Assembly (NCBI GenBank): GCA_900095095.1
Contig: FMBT01000311.1
Span: 62,001-126,000, forward strand
Direction: 5' to 3'
DNA length: 64,000 nt
DNA from: Fragilariopsis cylindrus CCMP1102
Lineage: Eukaryota; Bacillariophyta; Bacillariophyceae; Bacillariales; Bacillariaceae
The stretch's first letter is position 1. Every line of letters starts with the position of its first letter. The notes beneath the pieces were generated by a model that saw only the letters and a list, made by a program, of their open reading frames with translations, was not told the origin of the DNA and did not search any database. The position numbers and the translations under genes were made by a program. Below are positions 41,184-51,159 of the stretch, one piece after another.

Positions 41184-42548
41184 TCACCAATATGAGGCAA
41201 TATAAAAACCATTGCCGGGTCTGCCATTGTAGTACTGGACCAAAACACGTCGACCACTACCAGTAGGAGAAAAATCGACCGCAGCATGGATATGTTTATT
41301 GTTATTGTTATTGTATGTGATGTTCATTATATCCGAAACTTCCCTTCCTGTTGTTATATCCCAAAATGCTAGTGATCCATCTTGGTTCTTGTATGATATG
41401 TAGTTATTATCCGGTGTAAACTGAATTGATGTACAACGGGCTGGAAATGATTGTTTCAATGTTAATCTTTTGGTTGTAGAATTTTTTTCGTTGTCAACAG
41501 AATAAAGCATTATCTTGTAATCCTCTGGTTCTTCGCTGTACATTGCTAACATTGAATTATCACGAGACAGTGCAAAAGCACTGGAAAACCCCGTGTCACT
41601 AGATTGCTCCAAGATGGCGATGAAAGAAACCGTGGTATTAGGATCATCCTCATCAACATCATCATCATAAGGACGCCAAATTTTGATGGTTTTGTTATTT
41701 CCGGCTCTATTCTTGGAACCTATGAAAATGGAACGATGCCCATCAATACTGGAAAACATAATTTGCTTTCCCCACTCCATTTCAGGTATCAACAATGATT
41801 TAATTGTCTTCCCATTATTCTGAACATCTTTCAAGAGAACTTTCCTGCCAAATAAAACCACAGCATACCTACAGCAGGGAGATACGTCAATTTCAATATT
41901 CATGCATAGTGCATCTTCGACAAGTTCTTGACTTATATTCCATTCTTGTAATTGATACCCTTCAGTTGTATTAAAATTCCAAACTCTAACAAACTTGTCC
42001 CTACCAACCGAAACTATAAAACTCCCGTCCGGCGAAAATTCTAACCTATGAATATCGTCGCCATGACGATGAAAACGAATAAGACCATACCGTTGATCAA
42101 AAATCACTATTTTACTATCAGGGCGATGAGTAATGCATGCTATTTGAGTTCCATCTGGAGACCACACTGGATTCGATACAGAATAACCAGGGACACGTAA
42201 CTTGAAATTCATCGGCCATGGTGGTAGATACGTTTCAACATCTTCTTTTGTTTTTTTATAAATCTTTTTATTAGATGATACAATCGAATTCCAAACAATC
42301 CTATCAGCAATGTACGGTAAAATCAGTAAAAGAAATTCTGGAAATTTATGCAGAATGTTTCCAGATGCTAGTAGTAGAGGCGGCGGAGGAGGAGGAGGCT
42401 CCTCCGCTTTTATCTCATCTCGATTACGAATAATATTATCGTTGGTTGTCATTGTTGTCGATTGCTTCTTACTGCTTACTATTGTGTATTTGTCATCTGC
42501 CATTATCACCGTTTTGTCTCTCATCGAATATAAAAGATTAAAAAACAT
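41184..42548 (-). CDS. WD40-repeat protein
   Basis: 454 aa from the ATG at 42548; later in-frame ATGs at 42524 and 42503 are also plausible. A basic and Pro-rich N-terminus (about 90 aa, EEPPPPPPPLLL) leads into a beta-propeller. Blades are marked by NPVWSPDGTQIACITHRPDS, HRLEFSPDGSFIVSVGRDKF then VRVWNF, DVSPCCRYAVVLFGRKVLLK, IKIWRPYDDD, STFALSRDNSMLAMYSEE-like sequence, SIQFTPDNNYISYKNQDGSL then AFWDI, and VDFSPTGSGRRVLVQYY. This gives about seven blades, so the propeller may be complete. WD40 proteins act as scaffolds; no sub-family is evident. The start lies at the very edge of a 72-bp tandem repeat that continues upstream. Its upstream region is shared with the PAN-domain gene. Confidence 0.8.
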   Translation of the reverse strand: MFFNLLYSMRDKTVIMADDKYTIVSSKKQSTTMTTNDNIIRNRDEIKAEEPPPPPPPLLLASGNILHKFPEFLLLILPYIADRIVWNSIVSSNKKIYKKTKEDVETYLPPWPMNFKLRVPGYSVSNPVWSPDGTQIACITHRPDSKIVIFDQRYGLIRFHRHGDDIHRLEFSPDGSFIVSVGRDKFVRVWNFNTTEGYQLQEWNISQELVEDALCMNIEIDVSPCCRYAVVLFGRKVLLKDVQNNGKTIKSLLIPEMEWGKQIMFSSIDGHRSIFIGSKNRAGNNKTIKIWRPYDDDVDEDDPNTTVSFIAILEQSSDTGFSSAFALSRDNSMLAMYSEEPEDYKIMLYSVDNEKNSTTKRLTLKQSFPARCTSIQFTPDNNYISYKNQDGSLAFWDITTGREVSDIMNITYNNNNNKHIHAAVDFSPTGSGRRVLVQYYNGRPGNGFYIASYW

Positions 42549-42705
42549 TGCGGTTGTCCTACAGATAAAGCACGGGACAACAATAAACCTCAATCATTAC
42601 ATGAACTTGAAAGATAATATTGCGGTTGCCTTGCAGAAAAAGCACGGGACAACAATAAACCTGAAGCATTACATGTACTTGAAAAATAATATTGCGGTTG
42701 TTTAG
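42547..42705. repeat. 72-bp minisatellite at the WD40 gene start
   Basis: Copies start at 42547, 42619 and 42691 (the third is only the first 10-15 bases). Shared strings are ATTGCGGTTG, AAGCACGGGACAACAATAAA and CATTACATG.ACTTGAAA. The unit is a multiple of three, so both strands stay open through it. It forms the 5' flank of the WD40 gene and may be transcribed as 5' UTR. Confidence 0.85.
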
Positions 42706-42950
42706 TAAAAAGTCGTTCATGTTCGTTTGTGAAGTTGAATGAATCAATCACGAATGATTCCAGTCGTGGTCTGCGTCATCAAACATCGACGACGATGACG
42801 ACGATAGCGAAGAACAAGCATTCAAATTTTACGGCATGTATGCACAGTACTAGAAGTACATTGTGCAATAAATACAAGAATAGCTAAACTAAAAATGTTT
42901 ATTACCATACACGCAATCTATCTCTGCAATAGAAGCAGCACGATAGCACG

Positions 42951-44228
42951 ATGGTCAAACTAGTAGGTCATATAATTCCCGCCTTGGTGCTCCTCATCCT
43001 TATCGATATCATCGCATTGTTTGACAACAACAACGGACGTAAATTATTGTCGGTAGTTTCTGCGAATGATGAAGAAGATGAAGATGTAGATGTAGAAGCC
43101 ATTGCAGTTGCAGCAGCTGTGTCTGCCGCTGCTGCTGTTGGTGTCGTTCGAAGTCAACACCAACAATCCTCGGACATTAGTGATGGTGATGGCGATGGTA
43201 GTAGTAGTCTAGTAATGATCGATTTCGATATTCCACGTTACGGGCCTATATGTATTTCGATTAATGATAATGATGATATCAAATTTGTTTGGAATGAGTA
43301 CCATAATTTAAATATGTTAGCACGCGCCGCCGCCGCCGCGTCTGCAAATGATAATAACAATGAAATAGAAAATAATTCTTTTCGTAATTGTGATTTTACC
43401 AATGCAATTCCTCTTATTGGTACTGGACAACCAAATCCATTAGGATATACGATTGAGGCTTCAGAGGAGGTAGATGCAGAGGAGGTGGATGACGTTGTTG
43501 TTGTTCGGTATTTTGCTTGTAGTAAAATATGTGCATCGAATGGACATAAGGTAAAAGTTTGTTCCGGTGGAGTATTTGGTCAAACAAATAATAATGAGTG
43601 TTACAATACCGATGAGTGCTCCGATACACGAACTGTCGATGTTCGGACGACAAGAAAACAACAACAACAACAACAACAACAGTCGTTGTTGACTACTACA
43701 CAACGAGAATATGTACCGGTTGGTAGAGTATGTCGTCCAAAAAATAATGATGGATATTTAATAACCAGTGGTATTGATACACCTGAATCTTGTCAAAAGA
43801 AATGTGAGGATGATAAAATAAAATGCGGTGCATGGGAATTTGAAAATTATAATGGTGGTGATAGTCATGAATGTGAATTGCATGAATATAATATTATATC
43901 CTACAATGAAACCATTGCTATGGGTAATGACTGTGAAATGGGACATTTACTAGATGATAATAATAATGATGATGATGATGATAGGAAAAATGACAGCATT
44001 AACAATACCACCGATAATGGTAATGATTTTTTAGATAGTGAGGAAAAAGAATTGGGAGAAGAACATCACCGTTGTTGTTGGATAGCAAAAGATATCGTCG
44101 ATCAACAAACGAATAATACAAGGAGTGCTAACGTTATAAGAAGTGGTAGTGGTAGTAGTAGTACCATCATCACATATCTTCCTCTTACCAGTACTGCAGT
44201 AGTACTGCTACTCCAATTCTTTTTGTGA
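42951..44228 (+). CDS. PAN/apple-type cell-surface protein with GPI-like tail
   Basis: 425 aa, intronless. The signal peptide covers residues 1-22 (GHIIPALVLLILIDIIALF). An acidic and Ala-rich region follows, then a Cys-containing segment (YFACSKICASNGHKVKVCSG), and a Gln run coded by CAA repeats near residue 230. The C-terminal module is PAN/apple-like: PVGRVCRPKNNDGYLIT, TPESCQKKCEDDKIKCGAWE and GDSHECELHEYNIISYNETI, a Cys-spaced pattern used to bind carbohydrate or protein. The last 20 residues are hydrophobic (TYLPLTSTAVVLLLQFFL) after a Ser/Gly-rich stretch, as in GPI-anchored proteins. It should sit on the cell surface or in the frustule or mucilage layer. The match is by pattern only. 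Confidence 0.65.
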   Translation: MVKLVGHIIPALVLLILIDIIALFDNNNGRKLLSVVSANDEEDEDVDVEAIAVAAAVSAAAAVGVVRSQHQQSSDISDGDGDGSSSLVMIDFDIPRYGPICISINDNDDIKFVWNEYHNLNMLARAAAAASANDNNNEIENNSFRNCDFTNAIPLIGTGQPNPLGYTIEASEEVDAEEVDDVVVVRYFACSKICASNGHKVKVCSGGVFGQTNNNECYNTDECSDTRTVDVRTTRKQQQQQQQQSLLTTTQREYVPVGRVCRPKNNDGYLITSGIDTPESCQKKCEDDKIKCGAWEFENYNGGDSHECELHEYNIISYNETIAMGNDCEMGHLLDDNNNDDDDDRKNDSINNTTDNGNDFLDSEEKELGEEHHRCCWIAKDIVDQQTNNTRSANVIRSGSGSSSTIITYLPLTSTAVVLLLQFFL

Positions 44229-45122
44229 GTATTCCACTACTTTCCAAAGTGTTGATAATGATAATGATGACTACTGCTACACTATTTTGATGAATATGAT
44301 GTAATCGTAACTGTAATTTCAAAAAGAGATTACTAAAAAGATTATTGCAATCTTCTGCACCAACTAATAATGTAATTTTAAACCAGAAAAAGTAAGTGTT
44401 AGCACAACGAGGATGTAAAATTTTCTACGCGGTATCCAATTATTATTTGAAGATGACATGCTGACATTTTAAAAAGAGATCCATCGAATCGAAGCATCTA
44501 AATTTCCTTCCTAATGGAAAATATTGTAGCTCTTTCACGTCGTATTGTGTTGTGTTATTGGTCGTAAGATGGATACGATACAATTGCGATACTAGTAGAT
44601 AGTAAGCATACACCGTAAGACAGAAAAATAGTGCGTCGTTTTCACTTCTTTTTCAGTCACGGACTAGTCCATTCACAAATTGAGATCTTTTCATTGATTT
44701 TATTTTATGATTGATTCTTCATTCATTCTTGATCCCTGTCTTGATCACGCCGCAATGCAGTCAAGCATCAGATCTTAGAACACTTTCGAAGTTCGATCGT
44801 GGTGTCAAGGTAACTTACTTTAAGTAGGTGACGGCGTTAGGGACAGTAAGTAATTGTTGTTGATAATTCAATGAATCGCTCAGTAGCTGTGTATTTCATG
44901 TCGCTGTGACACACGCACCGGGCGAATCCACTAAACTCCACAGTTGCGTGAGCATTTGAGCATACCGTATCTCTGGCTTACCGCTTCAAGTACAGTAGAG
45001 TTCGCTTCCATTACATATCTCTTACCGTATTACTGTTATCAACCATAGACACAGAAGGACTTGATGTGACATCAAGTCACAAACAAAAACACATACTGCA
45101 TCTATCTAGGTCCTATATAATC
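44229..45122. other. Intergenic, no gene seen
   Basis: About 890 bp between two plus-strand genes. It must contain the 3' UTR of the PAN gene and the promoter of the MFS gene. No repeats or open frames of note. Confidence 0.4.
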
Positions 45123-47122
45123 ATGTCGTCAGAACAACTACTACCGGTAGTATCGAAAAGAGGGCGGAACGACGATAATACAGAACCTAACAACAACAAC
45201 AACTACGGAGCTATAGATAAAGAAAAGGAAAACGACAATAATAATAATGACGCTGTTGCTTGTAGGACTACTACGAAAATAACATATATGGGATTATTAA
45301 GTCAGAATAAGAATTTTCTTTTTTATTGGCTTAGTTTTGTTGTTAATCGAATGGTACGTTAATTTACTTTACGTGTACGTGTTTTACTTCATGTTTCTAC
45401 CGTAATAGGATTCTAAAATATCACGAGGTTTCTTTTATCGTCGTCATCGTCGTCTCCGCGACACACGTAACTTTACAATTCGTCTCATCTTCGTCGTTCT
45501 TTTCTTTCTTTCTTTCTTCTTCTATTTGAATTTAAAATAAAAAAAATTAATCAACAATCAAACAAAATTGAAAGGGTGATTGGTTAACATTATTGGCATC
45601 TATATCATTAATTCAAGATGTTGTTGGTGATACAGCATCCAACTACAATACATTAATATCATTATTAATGGTTGTGAAATCATTACCTAATGTTATATTT
45701 ATGCCATTTGGTGGTATACTTGCTGATAAATTTGACCGTAGGATTGTACAAATTTGGTTAAATATAATGAGTGCTTCATGTGGTATATTATTTTTATATG
45801 CATATTATACACAATCAATTACAGTATTGTACGTATCGAATTTCTTACAAGATTCATTAACAGGATTATATACACCATCAGAAAATGCAATGGTACCACA
45901 ATTAGTTTCTGATAAAAGTGAAAATAGTGAAGAATTAAAAAAAGCAACAACATTAACAGGATTGACATGGAGTCTAATGGCTGCAATTGGTAGTATGGTT
46001 GGTGGTGTATTAGTTGCATTATTTGGTATTGAAGGTTGTTTTATTATTGATTCATTAACGTACTTATTAGCTGCAATACTTTTAAATTTTGGTGTGCAAG
46101 GTAATTTTGATGTTACAACAGAACCACTACTGGTAGAAGCTCAAGAGGATGATGAAGAATTAGATCGAGATCAATCAGAATATTCACGATCATCAATCCA
46201 GTATAATGTTACCAATGAATTAATTCAATTAGGTTTATTCACACCATCGCCATCAGTGGTAGAAGAAGAAGAAAAAGAATCGCCACAAAGGGTTCGACTT
46301 CGAAGTTCATCCTTGATGTCCGCTTTGGATGGTAACTTGATTTTAGGTGCAGGTTGTAAATTGAATATACATCTCAAACTAGATGAAGGAATTGATTCAG
46401 ATGCAGTTTCGCTTTTAAGTCAAGAAGATGCAGAAGACGAAGAAGCATATTTATTGTACGGAGGAAAAGATGGCGAAAACAATAATAATAGTCCTAGTAC
46501 TAATATGTTAGTGAAAGGTTTCTCATATGCATTTTGTGAACAACCATTGATTGGTTCATACGCATTATTGAAGGGATCGATGTCATTAAGTACAGCAGCA
46601 ACGTCGGTACTTAATGTTACGTTCAGTGAAGATGTTGATCCACAAATATCGGTATTGAAATTAGGTACATTGTTTGGATTTGTTGGTATTGGTAGTATCA
46701 TTGGTTCCATTCTTTGTGATACATATGCTGATTTGTCTAAACCAAAAGATCTTGCACGGTTATGTATATTGGGATTTGTTTTTATCGTAATCGGTGAATC
46801 AATCATGGCAATATTTGCGTCATCTAGCTTCGCTATGATTTGTTTTAGTACTGTCGTCCGATGTATCGGTTCATCACTAATATGGGTTGATTCTACATTA
46901 TTGATCCAAAAATTTACTCCACCAACATTATTAGGACGTGTCAATTCGATCGATACAGCTGCTGCATTATTAGGTGATTGTATATCCAACTTAGGTGGGG
47001 GTATATTAATGGATCATTACAATGTATCACCAACAAACCTATCATGGATATTAACCGGTCTTGGATTTGCATTTGTTCTTATTTGGAGTCCACTTGCTTT
47101 TAAATCACCGACAAAACGATAA
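45123..47122 (+). CDS. Major facilitator superfamily transporter, two exons
   Basis: Exon 1 is 45123-45353 and exon 2 is 45575-47122, with a 221-bp phase-0 intron (GTACGT...AAAG); 592 aa. Splicing joins ...FVVNRM|GDWLTLLASISLIQD and restores TM1. Motif A of the family is clear between TM2 and TM3: GGILADKFDRR. Further TM segments include IQIWLNIMSASCGILFLYAY-like sequence, LTWSLMAAIGSMVGGVLVAL, LFGFVGIGSIIGSILC, LARLCILGFVFIVIGESIMA and SWILTGLGFAFVLIWSPLAF. The layout (about 12 TM, with a long acidic loop after TM6, about residues 255-355) resembles the MFS_3/EntS-like drug or siderophore exporter branch. The hydrophilic N-terminus is Asn-rich. The substrate cannot be read from sequence. It probably sits at the plasma membrane or an organelle membrane. 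Confidence 0.85.
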
Positions 47123-48706
47123 ATAATCAGTACTATTTACCTAAAGCGGCAACAACAATAAAACAAAGACGTCGTCATCAAATCAACATCAACGTCATCA
47201 TCGTCATCAGGAAATCAATAATAATAACAATGTCTCTATGTAAACGAGTCTAGTTACCTGAGGCTTACTAGACTGTAGACTTACTAACTATCGCATATAA
47301 ATATAGTGCGTTTATTACTCACTTAGAAGTGCGAGCTTAGTTGATCATTATTAGTGTGTATAGCTATTCGTCTTTGGTCATCTACTAGTCACTTGTGTCT
47401 TACTCCCTAACTCTAAAATCTAATTTATCTCACAAGAAGATGATTACACGGTGTATCTTTGAAACGAATAAGTCTTTCCTCTTCTTTCTCTCTTCTTTTC
47501 TCTATTTGTCTCTCTCTTTTTTCTCCTTTCCCCCCTTTTTCTGTTTCCCCAAAGTTATTTCCCTATCGAAACAGCATGAAAAAAACCCAATTGTTGGTGA
47601 ATAAAGAATGAGCTTCAACAAATACATGGAATGCAATTGAAAGGATTCAATGTCTTAAACCAAAGAAGATTACTATGTGGCTAGATAATTTAGGTGGTGA
47701 AGATACATGGGTCATGAGACCATTGTAGCTGTATGAGCCTGACCTGGTGATCCTTTTCTTTCCTCATGATAGTCAATACTACAATCACAAGCTAAAACTT
47801 AACACAATAGAGATGATAGAGCATGATCTTGCATTCGTGGGACAATTGTTTTGTTGTCTGTGAGGAGAAGATATGATGCTGCGGTTGGCGTTACCTTTCT
47901 TATCTGCTGTGAAAGAAAAGAGAGAGGGGGGAGGGGGGAAGGGGGGAGAGAGATTTGGTACCATCCCACTACATTACAGGTATTAACTGAAGACAGGAAC
48001 GAAACACCTCTATCAGACATATACTTGATTTGCTCATGCTATACTTCCTTACCTTTGTTGTTCATATGTGATCCCCATGCAGTTTGCTACTAAGTTTTCT
48101 TTCAGTTTCATTGATCACTACGTACAAGTCAGAATTGTTGTCAGATATCATCATGTTGTTGATCCTTGCATTGAATGATGAAAGAGTCAATCTTTCTTTT
48201 GACTGACTCCATTTTTGTTACAAATATACTTTGTACAAGATCCTCATTGAAAGTACTAACCCAGGAACAGAAGCTGATTGGATTTCAATGATCAGACAAC
48301 ACTGTCTGTTTAACAATAGTAGTGAATTGATTGGGATCTTATCTTGCTGCTCTCCATAGCCATAAGACCATAGGGACAAGATAATGTATGTTTGACACCT
48401 GATTTGATTAGAAGAAGGAGCCCATTTTTGCCCTCATAAATACAGAGTTAGACTGCAACACATCATTCAAATCAAGAGGAATAGATGAAGCTATTGGAAA
48501 AATACATAATGATTTATCCATTTTATTCCATGTCGACTAAGTTTTACCCGCCTCAAGTCACGAATCGAAATGAATGGATCGAACGATTCAATCACGCTTC
48601 ATCGAAATGAATGAAGAATAGGATAATTTTTTGTTTTTGTTTTCGTCATTTTCATTTTCATAACTACTTGTTGTTGTCATTTATCCGCTCTATTATCAGG
48701 AACAAA
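47123..48706. other. Intergenic, mostly degenerate
   Basis: 1.6 kb. It contains pyrimidine tracts (about 47470-47560) and a G-rich purine tract (about 47918-47954). No gene is supported. Minus-strand frames around 47799-48130 look like decayed coding sequence but match nothing I recognise. Confidence 0.4.
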
Positions 48707-49630
48707 ATGAATTGTTCAGCAACAAAGATGACGAGCCCAAAGAAGATGATATCTACCAAGCGCCATCATGACGATGAATCCACAGGGGAAAATTCTAAGG
48801 TTGCCGCCACACCCACCAATAGTGCGATTTCCAAAAAGAATAAAACGAATAATAACAAGTTTAAACATGACGGGAAAATCTCATTGGTCGTTGATACTGT
48901 TTCGCACGTTATCGCTGAATTCCTTTCCACTCCTACTCTTGTTGTATTTTCTAGTTGTAACAAGACATGTATGGCTGCTGTCCGAACCGAAGTAACCAGT
49001 CGAAAAAAACGAATCACGAAGATGAATATTCGCGTCAAGGAATTATTAGGATTGGCGGCCGGTATCGGACAATGTTACATACCAACTCGTGCCAACGTCA
49101 TTGAGGCAGAGCAACTCTGTAAGGAAGCCAAACGTATTATCGATACCGATTTAGAATGGCAAGACCGCATCAACAGCGATAATTGGATGAATGGTGATGA
49201 CGAATTTGACTCATCTATGGATAGATTTTTTGAAAAAGAGAGAAAGCTGCTTGAATCGGAACGCGATTCGCGTATGCTTCCTATGTGCTTCTATTTAGCA
49301 CCAGATGGAAGCGAGCCTTTGCAGCAGCTTGAGGAGGAAATTGTTGAAACTGCCCGCTACTATGTCGAGCGTATCTGGGGAGCTGTAGGTCGAATCCGTG
49401 GCACTCATGCATCTAACGATCCATTTTTCACGGTCGAGTTTGCGGAAATCGTTTACATTCCCGCAAACAACCTCGCATGTTCATCTTCCCTTCTTGGTGC
49501 ATTACGTGTCGCGGCAAGAGCACAAGTCTACCATGCCCCATACTCACGTGACTGCACTCATAACTTGATTCATTGTGCCGATGAGTGTCGCAGAAAAATT
49601 CTTGCAGAGAGAATGACACTTAGTTTTTGA
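48707..49630 (+). CDS. Protein of unknown function with F-box-like segment
   Basis: 307 aa from ATG 48707. An in-frame ATG at 48611 would add 32 mostly hydrophobic and aromatic residues. The N-terminus is basic and disordered (KKMISTKRHHDDES, KKNKTNNNKFK). Residues 72-105 (DTVSHVIAEFLSTPTLVVFS then SCNKTCMAAVR) have the hydrophobic spacing of an F-box-like helix bundle. The remaining 200 residues are helical and well mixed: RVKELLGLAAGIGQCYIPTR, ANVIEAEQLCKEAKRIID, DRFFEKERKLLESERDSRML, then IVETARYYVERIWGAVGRIR. If the F-box reading is right it would be a ubiquitin-ligase adaptor, but this is weak. Codon use is GC-richer than the flanks. No relative recognised. Confidence 0.55.
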   Translation: MNCSATKMTSPKKMISTKRHHDDESTGENSKVAATPTNSAISKKNKTNNNKFKHDGKISLVVDTVSHVIAEFLSTPTLVVFSSCNKTCMAAVRTEVTSRKKRITKMNIRVKELLGLAAGIGQCYIPTRANVIEAEQLCKEAKRIIDTDLEWQDRINSDNWMNGDDEFDSSMDRFFEKERKLLESERDSRMLPMCFYLAPDGSEPLQQLEEEIVETARYYVERIWGAVGRIRGTHASNDPFFTVEFAEIVYIPANNLACSSSLLGALRVAARAQVYHAPYSRDCTHNLIHCADECRRKILAERMTLSF

Positions 49631-49998
49631 TCTCAGGGAATGCTAGCGTGATGTCGGGATAATTGGAATACTTTTAGTATCAGCAAATATAACTGAGATT
49701 GATTCTTTTGGACATCAACAAAATGAGGAAGTCTATGATGCACGAATGCGTGTTCTTTATTGTATTATATGGTTGCAGTTGGAAAAAATCCCATAAACGT
49801 AATACTAAGTATTATAGTCATTATAAATAGTAACACGTGCAGTAACTTATTATTTATACATATGACTGAAGTGTTTTGCTATGCTAATATTCTACGCATA
49901 AAATACAGAGAAAAGTCGTCCAATACTGGACTCAACAGGTATCGAATGAATGTATCTACATTAATTGCGACGAGCTATAGAATGGAATTTCGTGTACT

Positions 49999-50428
49999 CT
50001 ATTTGGGATGATAATTGTCCTTTTGACCGATGCGTAGAAGACAAAGGCATCGGATCTCATTATAGAGTTCTACCAGCTTGTTGGTAGGCAGTTGGTTGCT
50101 CAGGAAAAGAGCGATGACGTTGTAACATACTATTGGTAAAGCTCGAAAGACCTACAAAATGCAAGTTGTAGAAAGTTTATTGCTCGACGATAGTCCCACT
50201 TCTAAGCCCTATATATTCGGAAGAGATCGAGGAATCAAGAGGACTGGTCAAGGGAGAGAAAAGCAAAGCGTTTCGGAAGTAGAGAGTATTGAAGGAATAT
50301 AGGAAAGAAAAAAAGTCTGTTACACTACTTACATCAAGACTCGTGCGGGTCGCATCCTTCCCATACTTGCGCGAGAATGACTTATCTTGCATTAGATAGT
50401 ATTTCCCTACGGATCGGCTATTGAACAT
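49999..50428 (-). CDS. Small spliced gene, 82 aa, unknown
   Basis: Exon 1 is 50428-50333 (ATG, 32 codons: MFNSRSVGKYYLMQDKSFSR, then KYGKDATRTSLD). It ends at a perfect donor GTAAGT. Exon 2 is 50151-49999 after TTTGTAG and reads VFRALPIVCYNVIALFLSNQ, then LPTNKLVELYNEIRCLCLLR. The 181-bp intron matches the size of the other introns in the window, and both junctions are phase 0. The product has a short hydrophobic segment and a basic N-terminus. I do not recognise it. The model rests only on splice sites and codon-like composition. Confidence 0.35.
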
Positions 50429-50567
50429 GTACCATTACAGTATCGTCGGTGTCTATACAAATATGATACTCTCTCCAGTGTCGATGATCGGCTTACAAAT
50501 CTTTGGCGATTTTCTGGATGGCAATTTTTTTCTTTTCAACTCAAAGTAGAGTAGAATCATCATAAAT

Positions 50568-50861
50568 TTAGCGAAGGATTTTTATGAATTGGGAAATTTT
50601 CTTGGGTGCTTTTAAAATGATGATGGCCTTTCGGTAATTCCGAACATAGCGATCCTTTGGTTCGTTAGGAATGTCATTTTCCTTCTTCATCATTCGATAG
50701 ACACCTGCTGTTGAAGAAGTAGCGAGACTGACAATTACCCAGTTAATTGAATATGTCTTTCTCGTGAAGCTTTCTTTGTTACGTATTCGGTATATGACAT
50801 ACCAAGTGATTCTTAGTATTTCATTAGTGCTTCGGTTTCTAGAAGCAATATTGTAGCTCAA
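50568..50861 (-). CDS. Possible small exon or gene, unknown
   Basis: An open minus-strand frame of 97 codons has coding-like composition: ILRITWYVIYRIRNKESFTR, INWVIVSLATSSTAGVYRMM, KKENDIPNEPKDRYVRNYRK, then AIIILKAPKKISQFIKILR. There is no ATG at its 5' end. A CTTCTAG acceptor-like string lies just inside it, so it may be a last exon with its 5' exon not found. It is basic with one weak hydrophobic segment. No family recognised. Confidence 0.28.
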   Translation of the reverse strand: MSYNIASRNRSTNEILRITWYVIYRIRNKESFTRKTYSINWVIVSLATSSTAGVYRMMKKENDIPNEPKDRYVRNYRKAIIILKAPKKISQFIKILR

Positions 50862-51159
50862 TCATCCTTTGAGTTGTTAGAATATAAGGATAAAGATATT
50901 ATTTGTACCTATTGAATAATCAGGAGCATTAAAATAATACCGTGGTTATCTAAAATCGCAAAGACAGTAATAATGATAATAATGAATACATTATTTGAAT
51001 CAATCACTAATTTGATTATTAATAATAGATTCAAACTTCTTCACAAATAATAAATATTCCCATCTATAGAGATAGCCCGAGAAAAATTATTGCACTTTAT
51101 TGTTAAGATAAAATAGAAAGAACTCACGAAGCAACTTTACTCTTATCCCCTAGCTACGA

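Noticed and set aside
42310-42705. Plus-strand frame ending in 24-residue repeats
   Set aside because: The repeats come from the 72-bp minisatellite and the rest lies antisense to the WD40 coding sequence.
47799-48130. Possible transposon protein remnant on the minus strand
   Set aside because: Some coding-like strings, but no motif of any element or host family could be named.
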